This document shows positions 39,345 to 46,968 of a stretch of 46,968 bases of DNA, in pieces. The stretch comes from an uncultured Bacteroidales bacterium (lineage in GTDB: Bacteria > Bacteroidota > Bacteroidia > Bacteroidales > Bacteroidaceae), in the NCBI GenBank assembly GCA_902788275.1, contig CADAJV010000022.1:1-46968 (forward strand), written 5' to 3'. Each line of letters starts with the position of its first letter. Within the stretch, counting starts at the first letter, position 1. Made by a program: the position numbers and the translations under genes. The notes under the pieces were generated by a model that saw only the letters and a program-made list of their open reading frames with translations, was not told the origin of the DNA and searched no databases.

Positions 39345-40430
39345 TTATTGCTTATTAGGATATAGTTTCACTTTCTCCACGAGATTCGGGAACTGGATGA
39401 TTCTGCCTTCCCATGCCTCGCTGGGAGATTTCATCTTGTTCAGCTTGAGGATGTAGGGCACATACTCGTCGGTGCCGTATATGCGACGACACATACGCTG
39501 GAGAGTCAGTCCGCCCCTTACCTTGCGGCATGTCTGCACACCGGTTATGACAAATTCACCGTCCTCCACCTGCTCATACTTCTCAGCATCCAGCCTCAAC
39601 TGAGCCAGGGAATCCTGCTCAGCCTTAGCGGCAGCCGCCTGAGCAATGCTATCCTGAACTGCCTGTTCGCGGTTAGCATCTACCTTCGGTTCCTCGCTGC
39701 CACCATGTCGCGGAATAAGCAGGAATGCTCCCACAGCAAGCAGCGCGATGATAAGCAGCACAATGTACATGGTCTTGCTGCGTTTGCCGCTATTGGAGTC
39801 TGCCTTCAGTTCAGGCTTAGGTGCTTCCTCCTTGGGTTCCGGTTGGGGTACTGGTTCGGGCTCAGGCTTGGGTTCCGGCTTGGATTCCGGCTTGGGTTCC
39901 GGCTTAGGTTCTGGCTTGGATTCGGTGATGACAGGTATTTCTTCTTCCTTTGCTGTCTCAACCGGCTCCGCTGCAACCTCTTCCTTCGGCAGTTTCTCCT
40001 TTGGCTCCGGGATATCTGCAAGGGCAGCAGCCACAGCCACAGTCTCCTCCGGCTCTACGGCCTCGTCCTCTGCGGAGGGGGCACCCTCTATCAGGCGTAC
40101 ATCATCGTCCTCCAGCACCATGGTGTCAAAATTGGCGAATGGACGATTGATACGGTCCTTGAGAACCTTGTCGGGGGTAAAGGTTATCTTGTTATAGCCG
40201 GCAATATTCACACGCTCGCCATTGTTGACGTTGACGCTCTCGCGCGCACTGACCACCACAAGCTTGAAAGTGCCGAAGCCCTTAATCTTGACTATATTAT
40301 CAGTCTGCAAGGCATCCTTCAGAGTGGTGAAGAATGTCCTGACAAACAACTCAGCCGCCGACTTGCTGCGACCGTTGTTGTTGGCCATCATCTCTGACAG
40401 CATCTGGAGTGTAATCTTTCCTTTTGCCAT
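39345..40430 (-). CDS. Membrane-anchored HU fusion: HU - acidic/Pro linker - TM - LysM-like domain
   Basis: 361 residues. Residues 1-100 form an HU-like DNA-binding domain (ITLQMLSEMMANNNGRSKSAAELF, VKIKGFGTFKLVVV). Residues 105-215 are an acidic, EP/KP-repeat linker (SKPEPKPEPKPESKPEPKPE). Residues 221-239 form one transmembrane helix (MYIVLLIIALLAVGAFLLI) preceded by basic KRSK. Residues 240-285 are Ala/Gln-rich. Residues 294-350 look like a LysM-type fold (VRGGLTLQRMCRRIYGTDEY, then IILKLN-like and RIIQFPNL). The layout predicts a cytoplasmic DNA-binding head and a periplasmic peptidoglycan-binding foot. The LysM match is inference. Start ATG, 7 bases after the HU gene, in the ftsY-rimO-HU run. 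Confidence 0.85.
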   Translation of the reverse strand: MAKGKITLQMLSEMMANNNGRSKSAAELFVRTFFTTLKDALQTDNIVKIKGFGTFKLVVVSARESVNVNNGERVNIAGYNKITFTPDKVLKDRINRPFANFDTMVLEDDDVRLIEGAPSAEDEAVEPEETVAVAAALADIPEPKEKLPKEEVAAEPVETAKEEEIPVITESKPEPKPEPKPESKPEPKPEPEPVPQPEPKEEAPKPELKADSNSGKRSKTMYIVLLIIALLAVGAFLLIPRHGGSEEPKVDANREQAVQDSIAQAAAAKAEQDSLAQLRLDAEKYEQVEDGEFVITGVQTCRKVRGGLTLQRMCRRIYGTDEYVPYILKLNKMKSPSEAWEGRIIQFPNLVEKVKLYPNKQ

Positions 40431-40437
40431 GGCCGTA

Positions 40438-40710
40438 CTAGTTTATCTTGCTCTTGTAAGTGGAAGACATCTTGAAATTTATCACAATCTTGGGTGGCAC
40501 GAGCATTTTCTTGCCCGTGGAGGGATTGACCATCACACGCTCTTTCTTCTGCTTGGTCTCAAAAGTGCCCAATCCAGCCACCACGACCTCATTGTCTAGC
40601 TCTAGTGCACTGGCCAGCGTGTCGGACAGCTCGTTCACCATCTTCTGGCACTGCGATGGAGCAACGGCAATCTTGCCTGCCACATCTGCAATAAATTCCT
40701 TGTTGTTCAT
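40438..40710 (-). CDS. HU-family DNA-binding protein
   Basis: 90 residues: a helical N-terminus (MNNKEFIADVAGKIAVAPSQ), VVVAGLGTFETK (about 44-55) and a beta-arm with NPSTGKKMLVPPKIVINFK. Homologue of HU with the Pro at the arm tip. It lies between rimO (21 bases upstream) and the membrane-anchored HU fusion (7 bases downstream), so the two HU-type proteins are made together and may pair. Confidence 0.95.
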   Translation of the reverse strand: MNNKEFIADVAGKIAVAPSQCQKMVNELSDTLASALELDNEVVVAGLGTFETKQKKERVMVNPSTGKKMLVPPKIVINFKMSSTYKSKIN

Positions 40711-40731
40711 ACTCTCTTATCTTTAATTGTC

Positions 40732-42039
40732 TTATACTAACTCACCGTAGAGATCAAACTCGTTGGAGTCGGTTATCTCCACATTATATATACAGCCCCT
40801 GCGCAGGCGACGGCCATCAAGAGTATTTATATACACCACGCCGTCCACCTCGGGCGAGTCGTACTCGGTACGACCGACATAGTAGTCGCCCTCACGGCCG
40901 TCAATCATTACAGGAAGCACCTGCCCTACCCTGGCGGCAGCAATCTCTTCCGATATCTCCTGCTGCACGGCCATCAGTTCTTCAAGGCGTTGCTGCTTCA
41001 GCTGCTCAGGCACATCATCGGGATAACTCTCGGCAGCCTTAGTGCCCTCCTCCTCGCTGTAGGCAAAGGCACCCATGCGCTCAAAGCGGGCATGCCTGAC
41101 AAAGTCTATAAGGTCCCGAAAATCCTCGTCTGTCTCGCCTGGATAGCCAACCATGAAAGTGGTGCGCAGTGCTATGCCCGGCACCTCACGGCGGATAGTG
41201 TCGATAAGCTCGCGCTGCTCGGCGGCCGAAATATTGCGGTGCATCCGCTGCAGTACGGCATCACTGGAGTGCTGCAGAGCGATGTCCAGGTACTTGCACA
41301 CATTATCATGCTCTCGCATCACGCGCAGCAGGTCAAAAGGAAAGCCGTTGGGATAGGCATAGTGAAGCCTGATCCACTTCACTCCCTTTATCTCTGCCAT
41401 ACGCTCCACCAGCTCGGCAATCTTGCGCTCGCCGTAGAGATCAAGGCCGTAATAGGTTAGCTCCTGGGCTATTATCTGAAACTCGCGGGTACCGCTTGCC
41501 ACCAGATTCTGCACCTCGCTCAAGATATCCTCCATAGGACGGCTCTTATGGCGGCCGGTGATGAGGGGAATGGCGCAATAGGCACAGTGGCGGTCACATC
41601 CCTCGGATATTTTTATATAAGCGTAATGATGGGGAGTAGTGATAATGCGGGCATCGTCAGGCATAGTACACGGAGCCAGACCCTTCTCCTGCATAAGGTC
41701 GCTGACCATCAGTCTCCAGTTAAACTTGCCATAGTATTTGTCCACACCGGGAATCTCCTTATTGAGTTCCTTGTAGAACCTCTCGGACAGGCACCCCATC
41801 ACCAGCAACTTGTTAAGCCGACCTTGCTCCTTGAGCGCAGCCAGTTGCAGTATCATGTCGATACTCTCTTCCTTGGCATCGTTGATGAAGCCACAGGTGT
41901 TGACAATAGCCACATCGCGGTGTATGCGCTGCGGATTATGATACACACGGAATCCCGCTGCCCTAAGCCTGTAGAGCAGTCGCTCGGAATCAACCAGATT
42001 CTTGGAGCATCCCATCGTTATCAAGTCAACAACTGACAT
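40732..42039 (-). CDS. rimO: Ribosomal protein S12 methylthiotransferase RimO
   Basis: A radical SAM enzyme that adds a methylthio group to an Asp of S12. The N-terminal UPF0004 domain has MGCSKNLVDSE, NTCGFI and MGCLSER cysteines for the second Fe-S cluster. The radical-SAM motif CDRHCAYCAIP is at about 149-159 (C-x3-C-x2-C), and a C-terminal TRAM-like domain follows (VMIDGREGDYYVGRTEYDSPEVDG). 435 residues, start ATG. It follows ftsY by 142 bases, in the usual ftsY-rimO-HU order of Bacteroidetes. Confidence 0.96.
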   Translation of the reverse strand: MSVVDLITMGCSKNLVDSERLLYRLRAAGFRVYHNPQRIHRDVAIVNTCGFINDAKEESIDMILQLAALKEQGRLNKLLVMGCLSERFYKELNKEIPGVDKYYGKFNWRLMVSDLMQEKGLAPCTMPDDARIITTPHHYAYIKISEGCDRHCAYCAIPLITGRHKSRPMEDILSEVQNLVASGTREFQIIAQELTYYGLDLYGERKIAELVERMAEIKGVKWIRLHYAYPNGFPFDLLRVMREHDNVCKYLDIALQHSSDAVLQRMHRNISAAEQRELIDTIRREVPGIALRTTFMVGYPGETDEDFRDLIDFVRHARFERMGAFAYSEEEGTKAAESYPDDVPEQLKQQRLEELMAVQQEISEEIAAARVGQVLPVMIDGREGDYYVGRTEYDSPEVDGVVYINTLDGRRLRRGCIYNVEITDSNEFDLYGELV

Positions 42040-42094
42040 TTAGAGATTGAAAGTAGCGTTTGAGTGTTAGTTGTAAAGTTCGAAAACCTTTATC

Positions 42095-42130
42095 ATTTCA
42101 CAATTTGATAATTTACGATTTCACAATTTA
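42095..42130. repeat. Degenerate 8-bp ATTT-array between ftsY and rimO
   Basis: ATTT at 42095, 42103, 42111, 42118 and 42126 (8, 8, 7, 8). The units ATTTCACA, ATTTGATA, ATTTACG and ATTTCACA are related to the array at 2351-2390. Confidence 0.6.
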
Positions 42131-42181
42131 GCCAAGTCCGGACTTGGTATAAATTTCAAATTTCAAATAGAAAAGAGTTTT

Positions 42182-43147
42182 TCAGGCTTTGAAGAGGCTA
42201 TCCACAAAATCTTTCTTGTCGAAAGGCATGAGGTCGTCAATGCCTTCGCCAACGCCGATGTATTTCACGGGAATCTGCATCTGGTGACTGATGCCTATCA
42301 CTACGCCGCCGCGGGCAGTGCCGTCCAGCTTGGTAATGGCCAGCGAACTGATCTCCGTGGCCAGCGAGAACTGCTTGGCCTGCTCAAAGGCATTCTGCCC
42401 TGTCGAGCCGTCAAGGACAAGCATAACATCGTTGGGGGCGTAGTCTAACAGCTTACCCATAACTTTCTTAATCTTAGAAAGTTCGTTCATTAAGCTCACC
42501 TTATTGTGCAAGCGACCGGCAGTGTCGATAATAACCACGTCGGCCCCTTCGTGTATGGCATGTTGCAGTGTGTCGTAAGCCACAGACGCAGGGTCGCTGC
42601 CCATCTGCTGCTTAATCACCGGCACGTCCACACGCTTGGCCCAAGCCTCAAGCTGCTCAATGGCGGCGGCACGGAAGGTGTCGGCCGCACCGAGCACCAC
42701 CTTGAGCCCCTCTTGCTTATACATGTGGGCCAGCTTGCCGATAGTGGTGGTCTTGCCTACGCCGTTTACGCCGACCACCATAATGACATAGGGGCGCTTG
42801 TCCTGTGCCAGGAACTCCGTGGCCGTAGGGTCAGTACTGTCTTGCAGCATCTGGGCTATCTCATCACGCAGCAAGGCATTAAGCTCAGAAGTCTTTACAT
42901 ACTTATCGCGCTTCACTCTCTGCTGCACCCTCTCAACAATATCAAGAGTAGTATCTACTCCTACATCGGAAGCCATCAGTGTCTCCTCAAGGTTGTCAAG
43001 CACCTCGTCATCAATAGTAGACTTACCTGCCACGGCACGCGTCAACTTATCGAAGAAACCTGTGCGAGTTTTCTCTAAACCCTTATCAAGGCTTTGCTGC
43101 TGCTCCTCTTTTTTCTCTTCTCTCTTAAAAAACTTGAAAAATCCCAT
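42182..43147 (-). CDS. ftsY: Signal recognition particle receptor FtsY
   Basis: GTPase receptor that docks ribosome-SRP complexes at the inner membrane. 321 residues: a short charged A-region (GFFKFFKREEKKEEQQQ), N-domain with four-helix bundle, and G-domain with GVNGVGKTTTIGKLA (about 126-140), DTAGRLHN, and TKLDGTARGG. The A-domain is short, as in other Bacteroidetes. Start ATG. A TATTTTTG box sits at 43222-43229 upstream, without a good -33. Confidence 0.96.
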   Translation of the reverse strand: MGFFKFFKREEKKEEQQQSLDKGLEKTRTGFFDKLTRAVAGKSTIDDEVLDNLEETLMASDVGVDTTLDIVERVQQRVKRDKYVKTSELNALLRDEIAQMLQDSTDPTATEFLAQDKRPYVIMVVGVNGVGKTTTIGKLAHMYKQEGLKVVLGAADTFRAAAIEQLEAWAKRVDVPVIKQQMGSDPASVAYDTLQHAIHEGADVVIIDTAGRLHNKVSLMNELSKIKKVMGKLLDYAPNDVMLVLDGSTGQNAFEQAKQFSLATEISSLAITKLDGTARGGVVIGISHQMQIPVKYIGVGEGIDDLMPFDKKDFVDSLFKA

Positions 43148-43221
43148 CTGTTATATCATTACTACTTATCAACTTGTTAACCTAAAAACACGTTAACGCG
43201 TCAATATTTTTATTTAGACTG

Positions 43222-43229
43222 CAAAAATA
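43222..43229 (-). promoter_or_regulatory. -7 box upstream of ftsY
   Basis: Minus strand TATTTTTG followed by CAGTC, 75 bases before the ATG. The -33 box is unclear. Together with the array at 43308-43366 and the hairpin at 43399-43430 it accounts for the 313-base gap before the BspA-like gene. Confidence 0.45.
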
Positions 43230-43307
43230 CATAATTTTTATCACTTTCCATGTATCAACATGGCAAAAAAAATGTGGGTGCCAGCAAGAACGGCCATAGT
43301 TTGCAAC

Positions 43308-43366
43308 GGAGGCGACTGTTTTCGACAAAGGTGCGCTTTTTTCGTCGGAGGTCGCTCTAAGCGGGA
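43308..43366. repeat. About 20-bp degenerate tandem repeat
   Basis: GGAGGCGACTGTTTTCGAC, AAAGGTGCGCTTTTTTCGTC and GGAGGTCGCTCTAAGCGGG follow one another with 19-20 base spacing. Only about two and a half units. I would not rely on it alone, but it lies in the same kind of position as the 21-bp arrays. Confidence 0.4.
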
Positions 43367-43398
43367 GCCCCACTGGGGAAATGAATATTCTAAAAATA

Positions 43399-43430
43399 TG
43401 GGCTCCGCAGTAGATTTGCTGCGAAGCCCA
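43399..43430 (-). terminator. Terminator downstream of the BspA-like gene
   Basis: TGGGCTCCGCAG (43399-43410) and CTGCGAAGCCCA (43419-43430) pair with one mismatch, 8-nt loop, 30 bases past the stop codon. Confidence 0.7.
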
Positions 43431-43460
43431 TGTGTTTATGAGGCGGATGCCTGTTGTTTG

Positions 43461-46400
43461 TTACTTGCTCATGAGTCTGGACATCTGCTTGCAGAACGCA
43501 CGGCTGCCGGCTTCCTCACCGATGATGACGGCGTAGATGGCCACCACGTCGGCGGTGTCGACTGAGTCGTCGCCGTTCACATCGCAGGCCTCGTGGGTGA
43601 AGCCGCTGGCCTCGCCCTTCTCGATGAAGGCATATACTGCCACCACGTCGGCAGTGTTGACATCACGGTCGCCGTTGACATCGCCCTTGACTCTCTTGGC
43701 GGGGCAATCAAACATAACCAAAAGGACACTTCTGTTCTCTGAATCTGTATAGCTATTGCTGAAGATGGGGTTCTTATAATCATTGTTTTCAAACAATATC
43801 GTCACGTTGATATCGTCCGCAAAGAAATAGTCCTCGTCGGCACGGAAGGTGGCCATGAGTGCGTAATGCGTTGCAGGGTCGTATCCCTCACCATCAGGCA
43901 CCGCCATCAGGCCGTCGCCTTCTTCGTTGGGTTTGTCAGCGTAATACCACTGCAAAGTTCCCACTTTGAAATTGGCGATATTGAGGTTGGTGCCCCAGGA
44001 GGTGGAGAGAAAATTATGAGGCATTTCGTCTCCCGGGTTGAGTTCGGACATAAGGGGGTAGAGCTCCAGCCCGATGTAGTTGATAGGCGTCGGCGCCGTC
44101 CCTGTGAAGTAACCCGGCTTATCCTCGCCGCCGTCAGGACGGGCATAAGTCTGGTCGGTATAATTCTCATCATATTCAGTGCCCTTGCCGCCTGCCAACT
44201 TAGGACATTCATCAAACATCTCAGAGCCTGATTTATCTGTCCAGTCACCATTACAATATATGGTGGTCAGGCTCTGGCAACAGGCAAACATTCGATACGC
44301 CGACGTCACTTTGTCGGTATTGAAGTTGGTAATATCCAACGCCGTCAAACTTTTACAACCATAGAACATCTTGCTCATATACACAACATTTTCTGTATTG
44401 AAAGAGCTGACATCCAGCGACTCTAATGAATAGAGGCTCCTGAACATATTACTCATGTCGGTAACGTCGGCTGTATTGAGGTTCTCCAGCCCCTGTATTC
44501 CTTTCGCACCGGACAGGTAATACCAATCTTGTGTTTCAGTGTCCTGATATCCAAAGAACATTCCTTCCGTAGAAGTCAGCGGAGCGTCCTTCATCGACGG
44601 GTCGATAACAATCTGCGTCACTTTGCTGTCATATCCCGCAAAGCGCACGGCATAGGGGTTGTTGACGGGGTCGTAGAACTCAAGATAGGGGTTGCTCTTG
44701 TCATAGGCGTCGCCATAATAATAGGTCAGGGTCTGGTCGCCGTCAAACACGGTGTACATCTTCGGCTTATTCTTGCCATACTCTACGGAGAATGTGAGCG
44801 TGGGCACTCCCTCAGGTGTGAAGCCGCGCTTGGCAACGGCTGGCATATCGTTAAGGGTGGCCTTCACGTCTTCTGTGAAGCAATAGTTCTCATCGGCCTC
44901 TACGGTGACTGTGAGGGTGTAGCTCTTGTTGAGGTCGTAGTTGCCGAGGTCTTCGATGTCCGGGTCGTCACCGGTCCACTCCACATTGCTTACGCTCCAG
45001 TTTTGCCTTATTGCAGCCATACCTGTGGGCCATGTGACCTTAGTAGAGAGAGGCTGCCCCTCCACGGGCTCCGTCACATCTACGCTAACCGACTTGATTG
45101 GCATGCCGCCCGGAGGAGCGGGCACGGTATAATCCTTAATGATGAAGACCATCTCTGTGTCAGAGCGCCTGACATATACGTCATTTTGGTCACCACCCAC
45201 AAAGAGTGCCGGATTGTCGCCGAAGGTGTAGCCCTCGTCAAGGGTGATGGTAAAACCGATATCGAATTTGCCGTTAAGGGCACAGGGCGAGGGGTCTATC
45301 TCTTGCCAGCCATTGTTGTAAACGCGGTATGCCACACTGCTCACCGTGGCGTGGTCGGTAAGCGAGGTGACAGTGAAGTCGGCATCCTCTCCTGCCACGG
45401 GCCATGTGTAGTCGTCGAGGTAGATGGTGCTGATCTTGTGCGAGTCGTAGCTGGTTGGATAGATCTGAGAGGCAAACCACCTCTTCCAGACGTTTTCGTC
45501 TCCATCAGTATCGGTAAACTCGTCAGGATATGCAGCCATGATTTTGCACTTGCCATTGAAGGGTGTCCAGTTGGGGCCAACATTCTCAAACTGGTTTTCT
45601 ATGGGCTGGATATCAGGCTTGTGGGTGAAGCACCACATCTCCTCGAGAGCGGTGCAATCCTTGAAAGCACCTGATTTGACAGTTGCATTGCCATAAAACT
45701 TAAGACTCTCCATGCTACTGCATCCCAGGAAAGCTTCGTCATGTATCAACACTTTATTGCTCAGAAAGGAAAGGTTTTTGATGTTAGTCTTGCTGAAAGC
45801 CTGTTTCTCTATCAGCCACATGTTTGCAGAAAGAGAGACATCCTGATTAAGGAAATTTATACCATTAAAAGCCCATTTCTCTATTCTGTCTGCCTCGCTG
45901 GGAATGCGTGAGGTGGGGCAGCCGGCCTTCACAATCTTCCAGTCATGAACGATTTTGATAACCACATCAATAGCCGGATGATAGGCAGGCGACTTCCGTA
46001 AACAGGACAATTCCTCGCTGGTCATCTCCAATGTCCTGTCTTTCATAATCACATTGCTGTATGTGGGAGAATAGTAGGTCTCGTTGCCGTCTTCAACACG
46101 AAGGACCTTCAGGTTGTTGCAATGTGAAGTTATTCCCTTGCCTATAACGAAAACGCTCTTGGGGATGATGAGAGACTCAATGCTGCTTCTGTCGAACGCA
46201 CAGTCATCAATTTCTTTCAGGTTGGCATTAAGCGTAATACCTTTTATCTTTGCACTCTCAAATGCATTTTCTCCTATGTTTGTGACATTTATGGGTAGCT
46301 GGAAGTCATAGCCTTCGTATGCGTATTGATAGAAGGACCAATAGTCAATAACTTTAACACTCTGGGGCAAGGTGACTTTAGCAGGGCAATAGGAGAATGC

Positions 46401-46715
46401 ATACGTGCCAACCGAATAAACGGTGTATTCATTAGCAGGACCAACCTTCTCCGGCACAATAATCTCACCACCGGTATAGTCCCGGTCTGTCAAAAGAGAG
46501 TTGTGTATAACTCCGTCAGCTCCGACGCCTTTAATCTCGACCTCGCCGTTGCCGAAGGGAAGAATATTGAACCTCATCTGGACTTTGGTTTTCCGGCCAG
46601 ATTGGTCCACAAATGTTACATTGTCTTCGATAAAGTTGTCCTCGGCGCTGGCGCTGACTGCAAACATCGCTGCAAACAGCGAGAGCAGGAGGAAAAGGGA
46701 TAATGATTTTTTCAT
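43461..46715 (-). CDS. BspA-type leucine-rich-repeat surface protein with dockerin-like C-terminus
   Basis: 1084 residues with a signal peptide (MKKSLSLFLLLSLFAAMFAVSASA). Residues about 60-400 are LRR_5/BspA-type leucine-rich repeats (for example KVTLPQSVKVIDYWSF, INVTNIGENAFESAKIKGITL, WLIEKQAFSKTNIKNL). The middle holds repeated Ig-like or beta-sandwich segments (TVSSVAYRVYNNGW, VKATLNDMPAVAKRG). Residues about 730-860 hold DUF285-type BspA repeats (NTADVTDMSNMFRSLYSLESLDVSSFNTENVVYMSKMF). Residues 1010-1070 are a dockerin-type EF-hand pair (GDVNGDRDVNTADVVAVYAF and CDVNGDDSVDTADVVAIYAV). BspA proteins bind host and bacterial surfaces. A type IX sorting domain is not obvious. Promoter at 46744-46773. 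Confidence 0.92.
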   Translation of the reverse strand: MKKSLSLFLLLSLFAAMFAVSASAEDNFIEDNVTFVDQSGRKTKVQMRFNILPFGNGEVEIKGVGADGVIHNSLLTDRDYTGGEIIVPEKVGPANEYTVYSVGTYAFSYCPAKVTLPQSVKVIDYWSFYQYAYEGYDFQLPINVTNIGENAFESAKIKGITLNANLKEIDDCAFDRSSIESLIIPKSVFVIGKGITSHCNNLKVLRVEDGNETYYSPTYSNVIMKDRTLEMTSEELSCLRKSPAYHPAIDVVIKIVHDWKIVKAGCPTSRIPSEADRIEKWAFNGINFLNQDVSLSANMWLIEKQAFSKTNIKNLSFLSNKVLIHDEAFLGCSSMESLKFYGNATVKSGAFKDCTALEEMWCFTHKPDIQPIENQFENVGPNWTPFNGKCKIMAAYPDEFTDTDGDENVWKRWFASQIYPTSYDSHKISTIYLDDYTWPVAGEDADFTVTSLTDHATVSSVAYRVYNNGWQEIDPSPCALNGKFDIGFTITLDEGYTFGDNPALFVGGDQNDVYVRRSDTEMVFIIKDYTVPAPPGGMPIKSVSVDVTEPVEGQPLSTKVTWPTGMAAIRQNWSVSNVEWTGDDPDIEDLGNYDLNKSYTLTVTVEADENYCFTEDVKATLNDMPAVAKRGFTPEGVPTLTFSVEYGKNKPKMYTVFDGDQTLTYYYGDAYDKSNPYLEFYDPVNNPYAVRFAGYDSKVTQIVIDPSMKDAPLTSTEGMFFGYQDTETQDWYYLSGAKGIQGLENLNTADVTDMSNMFRSLYSLESLDVSSFNTENVVYMSKMFYGCKSLTALDITNFNTDKVTSAYRMFACCQSLTTIYCNGDWTDKSGSEMFDECPKLAGGKGTEYDENYTDQTYARPDGGEDKPGYFTGTAPTPINYIGLELYPLMSELNPGDEMPHNFLSTSWGTNLNIANFKVGTLQWYYADKPNEEGDGLMAVPDGEGYDPATHYALMATFRADEDYFFADDINVTILFENNDYKNPIFSNSYTDSENRSVLLVMFDCPAKRVKGDVNGDRDVNTADVVAVYAFIEKGEASGFTHEACDVNGDDSVDTADVVAIYAVIIGEEAGSRAFCKQMSRLMSK

Positions 46716-46743
46716 ATCTTATTGTTATTTTGTTATTACGGTG

Positions 46744-46773
46744 CAAAATTAAGGAAAAAAAATGAGTAACAAA
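46744..46773 (-). promoter_or_regulatory. Promoter of the BspA-like gene
   Basis: Minus strand TTTG at 46773-46770 and TAATTTTG at 46751-46744, 18 bases apart. The start site would be about 20 bases before the ATG. Confidence 0.7.
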
Positions 46774-46871
46774 TAAATTAAGGCAACAATATAGCAGTTG
46801 GCACAGATTACAGTCTCTGCGAAATAGTCATGCTCTCTCTATGCCAACATCTGTGTCATTGCCTATAAGAA

Positions 46872-46968
46872 AATATTGCTGTCCGGTAAAAGTTAGTATC
46901 ATACGCCCCCGGCCCTACGGGCCACCCCCTCTATCTTAGAGGGGGAGCTGACACGCCATTCTTCTGTT
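46872..46968. mobile_element. Left end of a palindrome-rich MITE-like element (copy D), cut by the window end
   Basis: It starts AATATTGCTGTCCGGTAAAA, a variant of the copy C terminal repeat, then AGTTAGTATCATACGCCC and the CCCTCTATCTTAGAGGG hairpin. Its last bases, TGACACGCCATTCT, match the arm of the palindrome in copy B. Confidence 0.6.

Noticed and set aside
44529..45674. 381-codon open frame on the plus strand over the BspA-like gene
   Set aside because: Antisense shadow of a repetitive coding region.

Overview
The window looks like the chromosome of a Bacteroidales bacterium, most likely Prevotella or a close relative. The evidence is the gene set (a BspA-type leucine-rich-repeat surface protein, a DUF4831 protein, a NigD-like lipoprotein, PPi-dependent phosphofructokinase, a 29-residue AURKAIP1/COX24-type protein), promoters of the Bacteroidetes type (TTTG, about 19 bases, TAnnTTTG), few Shine-Dalgarno sequences, and lipoproteins with typical lipoboxes. 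Most of it is ordinary housekeeping DNA with no phage, plasmid, CRISPR or defence locus. The unusual content lies between the genes.

Layout. 1-4 kb: ribosomal operon rplM-rpsI-rpsB-tsf (minus strand), with promoter, a leader of about 190 nt and a strong terminator. 4-6.7 kb: three exported minus-strand proteins (a lipoprotein, an SUMF1/FGE-like protein, a TolB-like propeller lipoprotein). 6.7-7.5 kb: a rod-shaped RNA candidate resembling 6S RNA, then a palindrome-rich repeat element. 7.5-12 kb: mutS2, leuB and a four-helix-bundle protein (minus), with tRNA-Ser(UGA) divergent from mutS2. 12.2-14.5 kb: tautomerase, flavodoxin-family protein, a 250-bp MITE-like element and an AlkZ-related protein. 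14.5-17.5 kb (plus): a 38-aa membrane peptide, an HU protein, the 29-aa basic protein, RNase G and a deoxyribosyltransferase-like protein. 17.5-21.5 kb (minus): DUF3298 lipoprotein, hpt, adk, obg, pgeF. 21.5-23.6 kb (plus): Y-family DNA polymerase, a YolD-like small protein and a cupin, tightly packed. 23.6-28.4 kb (minus): PASTA protein, rluD-type synthase, ddl, an acyltransferase-like protein and a NigD-like lipoprotein. 28.5-30.1 kb (minus): zinc metallopeptidase and efp. 30.3-36.9 kb (plus): rpmH, clpC behind a sigma-54-like promoter, NAD(P)H-hydrate dehydratase, a DUF4831 protein and a TPR protein. 37.1 kb: tRNA-Gly(CCC). 37.7-43.1 kb (minus): ftsY, rimO, an HU protein, a membrane-anchored HU fusion and pfp. 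43.5-46.7 kb: a 1084-aa BspA-like protein.

The genes serve translation (L13, S9, S2, EF-Ts, EF-P, L34, RimO, two tRNAs, RNase G, Obg), secretion and envelope (FtsY, Ddl, PASTA protein, PgeF, lipoproteins), nucleotide and carbon metabolism (Adk, Hpt, PFP, LeuB, hydrate repair) and DNA maintenance (MutS2, Y-family polymerase, HU proteins).

The most interesting non-gene signals are: two arrays with an exact 21-bp period at 3.7 and 37.4 kb that share a core; a further 21-bp-spaced motif at 37.5 kb; short 7-10-bp arrays of unrelated sequence in many 5' regions; and four copies of a palindromic, terminally repeated element, two of which are cut by the window edges. The most interesting protein is the HU-linker-transmembrane-LysM-like fusion, which could tether DNA to the envelope.
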